DNA from: Desulfobacteraceae bacterium
GTDB lineage: Bacteria; Desulfobacterota; Desulfobacteria; Desulfobacterales; Desulfosarcinaceae
Direction: 5' to 3'
DNA: 46,692 bases
Assembly: GCA_003599575.1 (NCBI GenBank)
Contig: QZKV01000097.1
Coordinates: 1 to 46,692 of the forward strand
In this document: piece by piece, positions 8,159 through 15,253 of the stretch
Position numbering within the stretch: position 1 is the first letter of the stretch
Layout of the letters: each line of letters begins with the position of its first letter
The notes under the pieces: model-generated
Databases searched by the model: none
Told to the model about the DNA's origin: nothing
Seen by the model: the letters and a program-made list of their open reading frames with translations, nothing else
Made by a program: the position numbers and the translations under genes

Positions 8159-8494
8159 ATGTTTGACGACATACACACCGCAGGCCCCGTAAAGATGTGG
8201 CAACCCGAAAAGGGCGTAAACGTGTTCCGCTTTCAATCAAGTCATCCTGTTGCCGTCCGTCGAATGCGACAGCGGGAAGGATTCGCCCTTTTTGGGTGGC
8301 AAGTCAACGGACCACTCAGAATCTTTGATACCCACCTGTATGACCGAAAATCGGCCAAAAGGGCACTTTTAAGCATAGCGGCGGGTTTATCCGTCGAACT
8401 GGATTCGGATGAGAAAATATCATCGCCTGCGCGTCAAAAGGGGCAAAAAGTGGGGCACCGGTCTACAGCAAAAGCAGAGTCTGAGACAGCATAG
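8159..8494 (+). CDS. Small orphan protein (111 aa)
   Basis: An SD (gaagga) precedes ATG 8159, 12 bases after the previous gene. The product has several aromatic/Gly turns (FALFGWQVNG) and basic patches, with a charged, probably disordered C-terminus. No family is recognised. Position in a compact plus-strand run with the small-terminase-like gene suggests an accessory role in the late module of the element; this is inferred from context only. Confidence 0.6.
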   Translation: MFDDIHTAGPVKMWQPEKGVNVFRFQSSHPVAVRRMRQREGFALFGWQVNGPLRIFDTHLYDRKSAKRALLSIAAGLSVELDSDEKISSPARQKGQKVGHRSTAKAESETA

Positions 8495-8537
8495 ATGGAA
8501 TTATCCCAAGGAGAAAAAAACTACAGGAGAATCGAAA

Positions 8538-8918
8538 ATGACAAAAGACCAGCACAGAGACAAGTTGATGATTTATTTAGGGAACCCCGAAAACGAATGG
8601 TTGAGCAAAATGCGCTTATCTACTGAGGTGCTTGGTTTTTCACAAGAAAACCAAATCCATAAGATTTTCACACCCGATGAGTTGCGGGAAATCGAAATGG
8701 AAGCGCTTGAGTTAAGACGCCAAAAGTACAGCCGTCTTGTGGGCTTGGTTGATCTGGCACTGCTAAAGAAAGCGGCTGAAGGCGATGTTGGCGCTGCGAA
8801 ACTCTGTTATCAGCGATTTGAAAACTGGTCTGAGCGCAGGCAGCACGAGTTTGAAGGAGGAGTGATAGTTCAGGTTGTTAAGTTTGGCTTGGATGGAAAA
8901 GAAGGAGCACAAAATTGA
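8538..8918 (+). CDS. Small-terminase-subunit-like protein
   Basis: This 126-aa helical protein resembles phage small terminase subunits, which recognise pac/cos DNA. The pattern [20 protein letters not shown] (residues about 73-92), followed by an amphipathic helix, a charged turn and a beta-strand GGVIVQVV, is typical of C-terminal TerS regions. The N-terminal 50 residues may be the DNA-binding part. The ATG at 8538 has the SD acaggag; the frame extends upstream over the previous gene but without an SD. It overlaps the fibre gene by 4 bases (TTGA). In phage-inducible islands a satellite-encoded TerS redirects packaging to satellite DNA. The assignment rests on pattern, not on an alignment. 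Confidence 0.5.
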   Translation: MTKDQHRDKLMIYLGNPENEWLSKMRLSTEVLGFSQENQIHKIFTPDELREIEMEALELRRQKYSRLVGLVDLALLKKAAEGDVGAAKLCYQRFENWSERRQHEFEGGVIVQVVKFGLDGKEGAQN

Positions 8919-10240
8919 GTAGAACAATTCAAATCGGCTTCCTGATTTCAGGAGTTACACACCCCACTTCTGGCGGAAAAGTTGCTGGCGGTACTGTCTT
9001 TTTTTTTGAGGCCGGAACCACAACGCCCAAGTACGTCTACACCGAAAAACAAAAGACAAACGGCTATTACAGCTATCCCCTCGATTCTGTGGGCGCTGCC
9101 ACCCTTTACGCAGATGGCGAACTGAAGATCGTAATAAAAGATTCCAACGGTGCGACGGTCAAGACGTACGATCATATGCGGTTGCGCTATGACGTTTACG
9201 GGGTGAACACTGTTATTTCTACCCCCTATGCCATGACCACGGACAACGACCTTCTGCTCGTTAACACGACTTCTGGCGACATTACAATCAATGCCCTGGC
9301 AGCCGCCTCGTGGATTCGTCCAATAAAGGTCTTTCGTACCACTGGCGCAAACAACATCGTTTTTACTCCGAACGGCGCAGAAACAGTTGATGGCAACGCC
9401 AACCTTACTATCACATCTGACGCTATCGTTGAAATAGTCTCAGACGGCTCAAACCTGCGGACGGTCGGCTTCCGGGCGAACATGGCTGATGCTGATGGCG
9501 ACACCTCTGTAGAAATTGAGCGCACCGCCGATATCGATAAGGCGCACATCAAGACCGGAGGAACAGATAGGGTTGTTGTTGATGAAAACGGTCTTGACAT
9601 CGTTTCCGGCGCACTTCGCATTGATGGCGCGGACATCATTGATGATGATGGTGAGCTGGTAGACCCCGTTTTGAACGGTGATGTGACCGGAACTGGCGTG
9701 CTCGATGAAGATAATATGGCAAGCGATTCCAACACCAAACTTGCTACCCAACAGAGTATCAAGGCCTATGTGGATGCTCAGGCTTCGGCAACGTTTGTCA
9801 ACAACGCCAACGGCAATCCCAACATATCAGATACCGCATTTTTGGCCGAATTATTTGCAGGTATTTGGAGATCCGTCGGACCTACCGGCGGCGGCGCCAA
9901 CAGTACGTGGACGGCGCTGGATGGCGTGCCGGCAGGGGTCGACTGGATTGAGGTTAAATTACTGCTGAACTCATCGAGTGTTGCAGACACAGCTTTTGTC
10001 ACCAGAACTGCTTACGTCTACGCCAGAAAAAATGGTTCCTCTGAGGCTCAGTCCGACGCAAATCGAATTGCCGGAGGATTGGCTATGTTGAACAACAGCG
10101 GCTATGGAGGAGTGAACCTGACTTTTCCGCAAATCAGGATTCCGGTTGCATCCAGAAAGTTCGACCTTTACTGGATCTCCACATTTAACAGCGCCACTAC
10201 CGTCAACTTGCTGTTGGTAGGCTACGGCTACAATCCATAA
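8915..10240 (+). CDS. Phage tail-fibre/spike-like protein
   Basis: This 441-aa beta-rich protein is built like a phage receptor-binding fibre. The N-terminus (SGGKVAGGTVFFFEAGTTTP, then a YTEKQKTNGYYSYPLDSVG turn) resembles the carboxypeptidase-like domain at the base of some tail spikes. The middle has repeated short strands with GADIIDDDGELVDP. ATQQSIKAYVD (near residue 280) is a classic motif of fibre shaft/chaperone junctions. The distal 150 aa look like a compact head. It starts with TTG overlapping the previous stop, with SD gaaggag. No tail tube or baseplate genes are present, so it would have to be used on a helper particle. Confidence 0.75.
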   Translation: MSRTIQIGFLISGVTHPTSGGKVAGGTVFFFEAGTTTPKYVYTEKQKTNGYYSYPLDSVGAATLYADGELKIVIKDSNGATVKTYDHMRLRYDVYGVNTVISTPYAMTTDNDLLLVNTTSGDITINALAAASWIRPIKVFRTTGANNIVFTPNGAETVDGNANLTITSDAIVEIVSDGSNLRTVGFRANMADADGDTSVEIERTADIDKAHIKTGGTDRVVVDENGLDIVSGALRIDGADIIDDDGELVDPVLNGDVTGTGVLDEDNMASDSNTKLATQQSIKAYVDAQASATFVNNANGNPNISDTAFLAELFAGIWRSVGPTGGGANSTWTALDGVPAGVDWIEVKLLLNSSSVADTAFVTRTAYVYARKNGSSEAQSDANRIAGGLAMLNNSGYGGVNLTFPQIRIPVASRKFDLYWISTFNSATTVNLLLVGYGYNP

Positions 10241-10250
10241 CGGGGGACAC

Positions 10251-10608
10251 TTGAGCGCTTTAGTTAGAGCCATAGTCATTGTTCTCTTGTTGGCCGGTTC
10301 AATTTTTGCGGCTGATGCCGAGGTGTTTTTTCGAGGCCCTGGGCGATGGCCGGTACCGCTCATATGTGGAGATCGGGCAGCGCTGGGGCTACCTGCGGCC
10401 GTTCGTGGCGATTCAGACTGGAATGGATGAATTTACAGGCAGCGCCGTTCATCCTTACCGTGTGACCTATACGGTGGGCGGGGAAGTGTTCTGGCGTGGT
10501 TTCACCTTGACCCTGTACCATCTATGCTCTCACCCGGTCGACAGCGGCGGCGAGGTTTTGCAGTACAATGCAGCAAAGATTTCATGGCGGTTTGGGAAAG
10601 ACCCCTGA
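10251..10608 (+). pseudogene. Frameshifted small exported protein
   Basis: A TTG start at 10251 opens a signal-peptide-like sequence (SALVRAIVIVLLLAGSIFAA then DAEVFF), which soon runs into a stop in its own frame. The continuation is in the next frame: EALGDGRYRSYVEIGQRW onward to 10608. The join is at a T6 run (10326-10331). Removing one T gives a continuous reading with the mature start DAEVFFEALGDG. The product would be a roughly 118-aa periplasmic protein with aromatic beta-strands. It is either inactivated by slippage or a single-base sequencing error. The family is not recognised. About 165 bases follow before the convergent minus-strand cassette. Confidence 0.6.
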
Positions 10609-10773
10609 CCACCATGAGGACGCGGGGCGACTGTGGCAGCATCGCCCCTGGGTCTGACCAAAAGGGATGCAAGAGGCGGGGAGGTGTTCCAGAGTGGTTT
10701 GTTCTGGGACACCTTGCTCGCAAACGGCATACAGATAGAAACTTAGCGTATAATTGAATCAAACAATCGATGT

Positions 10774-11940
10774 TTAAGATGTATACTGGCTATATTCTGT
10801 TAGGTAAACTTGTTTGTTTTCCCTTCCTGATCCAGAAATAGATTCGATTACCTCCTCGCACCGGCAATCATATATAACCGAACTGATCACGATTCCCCTA
10901 AGTGATAGGGTAGAGCCCGCTTTTATAGTCCCACTATATTCTTTATTATCTTCCAGGTTTAATAGCGTCCATCTATTACGTTTTTCGTGAACATGGATCA
11001 TTCTTCCTCTAAGGAATAGGTCTTCGTTACTAATATCTGAGACCTGATGATATAATTCAATTATCGGGACTGCCTGATCTTTTCTGACAGATCTGGACCT
11101 AGATTCGGATAACATGGGTGTCGCCCATGAATAATCAATTGAAGTGTTTTGCTCATCCATGAATTTTAGAAGTGAGATAAAAGAACTTGCTATATGGCCC
11201 TTATTCTCTTTAAGAATTTCCAAGGTGGCTTGAGGGTCATTTAGTGAACTCGTTAACTCGTCAAGTTTTTCAAAAGACAATTCAAGTCCGCACTCACCAA
11301 GTAGGTTTCCAGAATCGGCTGCAGAGAATTTTACTGTAAAAGAACCACGAGCGAATTCAAAAACTTGTAATTTATGCGCATCTTCCCGCCGAAGGGACAA
11401 TGTGTTTGTGCTCCTACCCCTACATTTTTTTCTATAAGCGTGTTTTATAAAGCTTTGGAGCACACCGAGAAAATAGCTTAAGGTATCCGTATTTATCTTA
11501 TTTTCATATATTGCCTCCGGTGGATTTAGTGAGGCGAAGAAAACAGGTTTATATAACTCTTTCGATTTTACCAAAACCTCTTCCCTATTTACACTTTCAG
11601 TTTGGCTGAGGAAAAAGCCCCCTTCGGGCAATTCATGCTCTGGGGGTGGATCGCCTCCTAAATACGATATCTCATGATCCAAGGTTTCAAAACTATCAAT
11701 CTCGCTCACATAGAATTCTCTTACCTCAGGATCAACGAAGATTGTTCTCAAGTCAAGTAAGCCCTTATGGAAATCAGAAAGTCTCTTCCTTGTGATTGGA
11801 ACACAGGTATATTTCAACTTTTCCGGGCCATTGTCCACCAGAAGGCATAGGTATATCCCCCCCAAATCATCCATACTTTCAAAAAGTATTGGGCAATCGT
11901 AATAGACCAAGGTGCGCTGAAATTTAATCTTTCTCTTCAT
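10774..11940 (-). CDS. DUF6575-like accessory protein
   Basis: This 388-aa protein is AT-rich in codon use compared with its neighbours. The N-terminus (LVYYDCPILFESMDDLGGIY, then LLVDN and YTCVPITRKRLSDFHKG) resembles the DUF6575 domain, a small alpha/beta domain of unknown role that is often found in accessory genes. The middle is helical with no catalytic signature I can name. The last 70 aa (MIHVHEKRNRWTLLNLEDNK) form a beta-rich module. It is the last gene of a three-gene minus-strand cassette, 12 bases after its partner. A defence or toxin-type function is a guess from genomic setting only. Confidence 0.65.
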   Translation of the reverse strand: MKRKIKFQRTLVYYDCPILFESMDDLGGIYLCLLVDNGPEKLKYTCVPITRKRLSDFHKGLLDLRTIFVDPEVREFYVSEIDSFETLDHEISYLGGDPPPEHELPEGGFFLSQTESVNREEVLVKSKELYKPVFFASLNPPEAIYENKINTDTLSYFLGVLQSFIKHAYRKKCRGRSTNTLSLRREDAHKLQVFEFARGSFTVKFSAADSGNLLGECGLELSFEKLDELTSSLNDPQATLEILKENKGHIASSFISLLKFMDEQNTSIDYSWATPMLSESRSRSVRKDQAVPIIELYHQVSDISNEDLFLRGRMIHVHEKRNRWTLLNLEDNKEYSGTIKAGSTLSLRGIVISSVIYDCRCEEVIESISGSGRENKQVYLTEYSQYTS

Positions 11941-11952
11941 TGAATTAGCATC

Positions 11953-12327
11953 CTACGTGCCCATTACCCTGCAGTGATCAAGTGGATTAAAGGTTTCAGC
12001 TCGCCACCAAGAATGGTGGCTTTTATTGGAACCAGTTTGCATGATTAAACCGCTTCCGGATGATAGCTTAATTCCGATAATCTTTTTACCTCGGTAAGTT
12101 GGAAGCTTACGCAAAGCTAAACACTCCTGTGGGTTATCCAATAACGACAAGGATCTGGCGATACATTCGGTTGTTTTAAATTTTCGTTCTGGCCATCTCA
12201 TTCTATGAGATTGGAAATCGAATTCTACTGGTGTGTCACCATCGATCAGCCTGTAGTAGATTTCATTACTAGGGGGAGTTGCATCTTCCGGAGGACAGTT
12301 TTCAGGTAAGGTTTCAGCCCAATTCAT
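11953..12327 (-). CDS. Orphan protein (124 aa) of the three-gene cassette
   Basis: The product begins MNWAETLPENCPPEDATPPS and has conserved-looking motifs YYRLIDGDTPVEFDFQSHR, then LPTYRGKKIIGIKLSSGSGL and HSWWRAETFNP near the C-terminus. The paired Trp and His residues (SHHSWWR) and several Ser/Arg could form an active or binding site, but I know of no named family. It is tightly spaced to the DUF6575-like gene (12 bases) and to the upstream RHH gene (28 bases). All three are in AT-rich DNA, which indicates they moved as a unit. Confidence 0.65.
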   Translation of the reverse strand: MNWAETLPENCPPEDATPPSNEIYYRLIDGDTPVEFDFQSHRMRWPERKFKTTECIARSLSLLDNPQECLALRKLPTYRGKKIIGIKLSSGSGLIMQTGSNKSHHSWWRAETFNPLDHCRVMGT

Positions 12328-12355
12328 CGGCTTAAAATAAATCCCAAATAGATGT

Positions 12356-12526
12356 TTATTTTTCTTTTTCTTCTTTCCGCCACTCTATCCCGTTTTCCTG
12401 AAGGTGCTTTTCTATGGCCTGTTTAACAATTGAAGATACGCTTGAGAATTGCTTATCCGCCAATCTTTTCAATGCACTTTTCATCCTGTGGTCGATTTTG
12501 AGATTGAGCATCGTTTGCATTATCAT
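12356..12526 (-). CDS. Ribbon-helix-helix protein (56 aa)
   Basis: This short gene was found by reading the minus strand. Its product has a ribbon-helix-helix layout: strand MLNLKIDHRM, helix KSALKRLADKQ, turn FSSVSS, helix IVKQAIEKHLQENG and a charged tail. It resembles CopG/Arc-type repressors or antitoxins. It heads the minus-strand cassette, 28 bases before the 124-aa orphan. ATG at 12526 is used; an ATG three codons later (12517) is an alternative. A palindrome (12535-12545) lies just upstream and could be its operator. The role as autorepressor or antitoxin is inferred. Confidence 0.7.
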   Translation of the reverse strand: MIMQTMLNLKIDHRMKSALKRLADKQFSSVSSIVKQAIEKHLQENGIEWRKEEKEK

Positions 12527-12534
12527 TTTTTAAC

Positions 12535-12545
12535 AGTGACTCACT
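12535..12545. promoter_or_regulatory. Palindrome AGTGACTCACT upstream of the RHH gene
   Basis: A perfect 5+5 dyad around a central C lies 9 bases before the RHH start codon, in the AT-rich divergent region shared with the HNH gene. RHH repressors usually bind short palindromes in their own promoters, so this is a candidate operator. Confidence 0.4.
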
Positions 12546-12666
12546 ATCTGGTCAATATTTTTATTGACATAGTCAGAATTTATAATACCATATATTACAA
12601 AATAATTAAAGGTAATACCTGATAAGACCTTCACAATAAGAGCAGGGGCGAATTAAAGTTGATGAT

Positions 12667-13158
12667 ATGGACTGCTTAACTGATCACAACGGCAAACTGG
12701 ATGCCGCTATCTGCGCCGTTATCCAGTTGCTTAATGACGGCAAGCACGAGTGGCGGCAGATCCGCAGCAGCCTCGATGAGTTGAAGGAGAACCACCAGCG
12801 GCTGACTGATAAGGTTTGTCAGCTTGAGGATTGGAGCCGGAAACCCTTCACCAAGTCGACCGTCAAGACCTTCCTGGATGTCGTTCAACGGTACTTCAAT
12901 GGTCTGTGTCCCTGCTGTAGCGAAAAGCTGATTCTCAGCGATGCCGGGATTAGGCTTGAATCCTTGGAAACCGACCACTTCAAAGGCCCCAAGTGGAACA
13001 ACATAACCGAGGGCTGGCCTATCTGTGACCAGTGCCACCATAGGCTTACACACGGCTATTTAAGCCGCGAGGGATGGGTAATGCAGGCTTTCCAGGCGTT
13101 TCAGATGCGGGTTAGCCAGTTTACCCAAATAGAGAACGGGCAGATGCAACTATTCTAA
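12667..13158 (+). CDS. HNH-type nuclease-like protein with N-terminal helical region
   Basis: This 163-aa protein has a helical, probably coiled-coil N-terminus (residues about 30-65). An HNH/zinc fold follows: CPCC near 79, LETDHF near 100 (the first catalytic His), a central Asn (KWNN) and CDQCHHRLTHG near 120-130. Two CxxC pairs bracket the DH and HH motifs, as in zinc-stabilised HNH endonucleases. It is the first gene of a plus-strand run divergent from the RHH cassette. Many satellites and phages carry HNH enzymes for packaging or competition. Whether it cuts DNA is not shown. Confidence 0.72.
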   Translation: MDCLTDHNGKLDAAICAVIQLLNDGKHEWRQIRSSLDELKENHQRLTDKVCQLEDWSRKPFTKSTVKTFLDVVQRYFNGLCPCCSEKLILSDAGIRLESLETDHFKGPKWNNITEGWPICDQCHHRLTHGYLSREGWVMQAFQAFQMRVSQFTQIENGQMQLF

Positions 13159-13175
13159 ACAAAGGAGGAAAACCC

Positions 13176-13580
13176 ATGGAACGGTACACCGAAGAACAAA
13201 AGGAACTGATTCAAAATTTTTCAAAACTGATAGATGACCCTGAGGGAAACAAGGAAAAGCTGGATGAGTTTTGGCGGCTTCTGACCGAGGATAAGAAGAG
13301 GCCTTTTCGGGCCGTTCAGGAGCTTACGATGTTTTGGGAACAAAATGTCGCTGACCATGTGGACAAACTATCTATGTTGCTGATAGCTTTCTCCGAAGGT
13401 GATGCCTTCGGTGATAGCTGGACGGAACCTATCGGTGAGGCGGCAACGCGCGGCCTTGCTCGGACCCTGGAGGATGCCGTGTTGGCCTTGAATGAAATGT
13501 GGGACACGATGAGGGCTAAGTTTGACGAATTAAAGTCCGAAGGCGCGAGGGGTGAGCAAAATGAATTGGGAGGGGTTTAG
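13176..13580 (+). CDS. Acidic helical orphan protein (134 aa)
   Basis: A strong SD (aaaggagg) precedes ATG 13176, 17 bases after the HNH gene. The product is all-helical and acidic, with repeated Glu/Lys and Trp (EFWRLLTED, MFWEQNVADHVDKL) and a Gly-rich turn in the middle. It has no Cys and no membrane segment. I do not recognise a family. Its end overlaps the next gene by 20 bases. Confidence 0.65.
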   Translation: MERYTEEQKELIQNFSKLIDDPEGNKEKLDEFWRLLTEDKKRPFRAVQELTMFWEQNVADHVDKLSMLLIAFSEGDAFGDSWTEPIGEAATRGLARTLEDAVLALNEMWDTMRAKFDELKSEGARGEQNELGGV

Positions 13581-13860
13581 CTCTGTAACCACCTACATTG
13601 AGAACGGTCAAGGCGGGATTGTAAACATTTATAACGGGAGGTGGACAATGGGGGGTGCTCAAGAAAAAAAATTCGAGTCACCCGAACTTGAGGCCTTTTA
13701 CTGGAAAACCCGATGTGAAGCCAATTGGAAAATCATCGAGATCCTTACCGAAAAAATTAAAGAGATCACCGGACCATTTGCGCCAGAAACCATAAGAAAA
13801 GCCGAAGCTATTTTAATCGGAGCGGGGGTTCCTGGATACACACACGAGAAAGCAGCATAG
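13561..13860 (+). CDS. Small orphan protein (99 aa)
   Basis: ATG 13561 follows a GAGGGG SD and overlaps the preceding gene; GTG at 13552 is an alternative start. The first part is Gly/Asn-rich (YIENGQGGIVNIYNGRW). The rest is helical with charged faces (YWKTRCEANWKIIEILTEKI) and could be a small coiled-coil or DNA-associated protein. No family is recognised. A strong terminator follows 30 bases downstream, marking the end of the operon begun by the HNH gene. Confidence 0.6.
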   Translation: MNWEGFSSVTTYIENGQGGIVNIYNGRWTMGGAQEKKFESPELEAFYWKTRCEANWKIIEILTEKIKEITGPFAPETIRKAEAILIGAGVPGYTHEKAA

Positions 13861-13890
13861 ATGCAGAGCCCCTTTCCCAATACTCTAACG

Positions 13891-13914
13891 CCCCGGCTTC
13901 GGCCGGGGTTTTTA
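13891..13914 (+). terminator. Rho-independent terminator of the HNH operon
   Basis: CCCCGGC-TTCG-GCCGGGG (13891-13908) is followed by TTTTTAT: a 7-bp GC stem on a UUCG tetraloop. Confidence 0.9.
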
Positions 13915-13940
13915 TTTCCAGCTGCGCCAACGCTGGAAAT
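13914..13940. repeat. Inverted repeat directly after the terminator
   Basis: ATTTCCAGC (13914-13922) pairs perfectly with GCTGGAAAT (13932-13940) over a 9-base loop. It could act as a second terminator on either strand, or as a protein-binding dyad ahead of the next gene. Confidence 0.5.
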
Positions 13941-14038
13941 AGCGGCCTTTAAAATCTCGATCGGTTCCGGTAACGAAAATGTGTGTTCTCTGCTCATCGC
14001 CCCTATTCGTATCATTGAGCCTTAAAAGGAAATCCAAG

Positions 14039-14362
14039 ATGCTGCGACAGATAGACCCTGCCGACCTGAGCGCCTTCATCCTGAAGCGCCGGCGTGTCAG
14101 CCAGGCCCGGACCAATCCCATGTGTCCGCACCGCTCCCGCTGTCTGGCCGACGCGTTCAAGAAGGAGGTCCTGAACTGCGCCGGGTGCCCTCATGAATCC
14201 GAATCGGATACATGGGAGTCGATTTTCAAGGATACAGAAGGGGCGCTACGGCTATTGTGCGCCGTCTTCATGTCTACGGACCTGGCCGAATGTGCGCCGA
14301 TCGAACTCTTGAGCGATATGGTAATGAGTCCTTGTCTGTGGGCGACGACTGTAAAACTATGA
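14039..14362 (+). CDS. Cys-rich orphan protein (107 aa)
   Basis: ATG 14039 has the SD aaaagga. The product contains MCPHRSRCL near residue 28 and NCAGCPHES near 46, a CxxxxxC...CxxC arrangement that may bind zinc or an Fe-S cluster. The rest is helical. It echoes the Cys-rich N-terminus of the orphan at 4567 but is not clearly homologous. It is a lone gene between a terminator and the lipoprotein remnant. Confidence 0.55.
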   Translation: MLRQIDPADLSAFILKRRRVSQARTNPMCPHRSRCLADAFKKEVLNCAGCPHESESDTWESIFKDTEGALRLLCAVFMSTDLAECAPIELLSDMVMSPCLWATTVKL

Positions 14363-14457
14363 CTTGCTTAAAACCGGTTTCGAAGCTATGAGCCGAAATA
14401 GATTCCCCCGTTTTCCCAAGCCATCCAGTTGACAATACAAATCGAAAGGAATTGGCT

Positions 14458-14912
14458 ATGTTTAGAAAAAGCATTGCGATCCTGTGTATTGTGGTGTTTC
14501 TTGGCGCCTGTGCTGGCATTCCTCCCGACCAGTTGAGAGCTTCTGTTATGGGGATGACCGTAAGTCTTGCGAAGCGCTGCAGGCGGAGATTACAGATATC
14601 GAGAAGCAGGTTGAAACAAAGCGTGACCAGCACAATCAAATAATTGCGGCCAATATTTTTATAACCATCATTGGCCTCGTGATATTTTTCCCACTTCTTT
14701 TCGCAATAGATACACGTTCTGAACCGTTGATAGAGATCGAAGCTTTTATAAAACGCCGTGAAACCTTAGGCATAATCGCGAAGGATTCAAAGTGTGAATT
14801 TTGCGCTGATAAGGATTATTCGAGGGCTGTCTTTATTGCAGAACATGATCTTGCGATTTTGGATCAACCGAAGGTTGAAACTGCTGAATACGATCCTCGC
14901 CTTCAGAGATGA
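14458..14912 (+). pseudogene. Frameshifted small lipoprotein
   Basis: The ATG at 14458 (SD aaagga) opens a lipoprotein signal with lipobox LGAC and mature start CAGIPPDQL. In that frame the sequence degenerates at about 14540. The other frame continues with ESFCYGDDRKSCEALQAEI, a coiled-coil region, one membrane segment (NIFITIIGLVIFFPLLFAI) and a second Cys pair (CEFCAD), to 14912. Small Cys-containing lipoproteins of this layout occur in phages and bacteria. The shift lies between about 14530 and 14550, with no long homopolymer. It is probably an inactivated gene, or a sequencing error. Confidence 0.6.
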
Positions 14913-14953
14913 TTATCCGGCTATTTGATTTTGACACTTATCTGATAAAAACT

Positions 14954-14973
14954 GGGGTACTTTTAGGGGTAAC
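14954..14973. promoter_or_regulatory. GGGGTAAC motif inside the right end (candidate integrase arm site)
   Basis: GGGGTAC at 14954-14960 and GGGGTAAC at 14966-14973 match the motif repeated at 3183-3240 near the left end. Position 57-75 bases inside the right att core suits an integrase arm-binding site. The stretch 14913-15029 is otherwise AT-rich and without a gene. Confidence 0.45.
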
Positions 14974-15029
14974 AAAATAATTCAACAACATTAAATATCA
15001 ATATAAACAAAATATTACTCTTACTATTT

Positions 15030-15044
15030 GATCCCCCTCATCTC
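15030..15044 (+). repeat. attR core (displaced tRNA-Ala 3' end)
   Basis: It is identical to 3060-3074. The following bases are accattg where the intact tRNA has cacca, so one C has been lost. That drift is expected for a displaced, unselected tRNA fragment. It marks the right end of the element. Confidence 0.85.
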
Positions 15045-15084
15045 ACCATTGTTCTATAATAGGAACGCGCTTGACGTTATTATT

Positions 15085-15138
15085 AAAAAACTCCCATTTT
15101 CGACTTGGAAAAAATAGGCGGAAATTGGGGGTTTTTTT
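15085..15138. terminator. Long hairpin terminator beyond attR
   Basis: The arm 15085-15101 pairs with 15121-15138 through about 17 positions with one wobble and one mismatch, flanked by A6 and T7 runs, so it could work in both directions. It probably ended the tRNA-Ala transcript before the element inserted. Confidence 0.7.
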
Positions 15139-15253
15139 ATGGCTAATCAGGAATTCGCCGAGCTATCCTTTAAAGATTTGTGCAAACCATTAAAGGAAGC
15201 AATTTAGCGAGGATCGTTTCCCTGCAGCAATTTCCATCGGCTTGGTTCTGCTT

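Larger units (their letters stand above)
3060..15044. mobile_element. Integrative, phage-satellite-like element in tRNA-Ala(CGC), about 12 kb
   Basis: The left boundary is the 3' part of tRNA-Ala. The right boundary is a 15-base identical copy (gatccccctcatctc) at 15030-15044, and three more bases 5' match with one difference. A P4-type integrase gene sits directly beside the tRNA end. Cargo in order: integrase, Cys-rich orphan, AlpA regulator, Prim-Pol primase, P-loop ATPase, two small orphans, small-terminase-like protein, tail-fibre-like protein, frameshifted exported protein, minus-strand AT-rich three-gene cassette, HNH protein, three small orphans and a frameshifted lipoprotein. No capsid, portal, protease, large terminase, tail tube or lysis genes are seen. 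That argues for a satellite or replicative island using a helper phage. The satellite label is inference; the att structure is seen directly. Confidence 0.85.

Noticed and set aside
10524..10757. Plus-strand open frame after the split exported gene
   Set aside because: It overlaps the better-supported frame, begins without SD and looks unlike a protein.
12564..12586. TTGACA followed by TATAAT upstream of the HNH gene
   Set aside because: The spacer is only 11 bases, too short for a sigma-70 promoter; each box alone is expected in such AT-rich DNA.
15139..15207. 22-codon open frame after the attR terminator
   Set aside because: It starts inside the terminator T tract, has no SD and no likeness to a family; probably chance.
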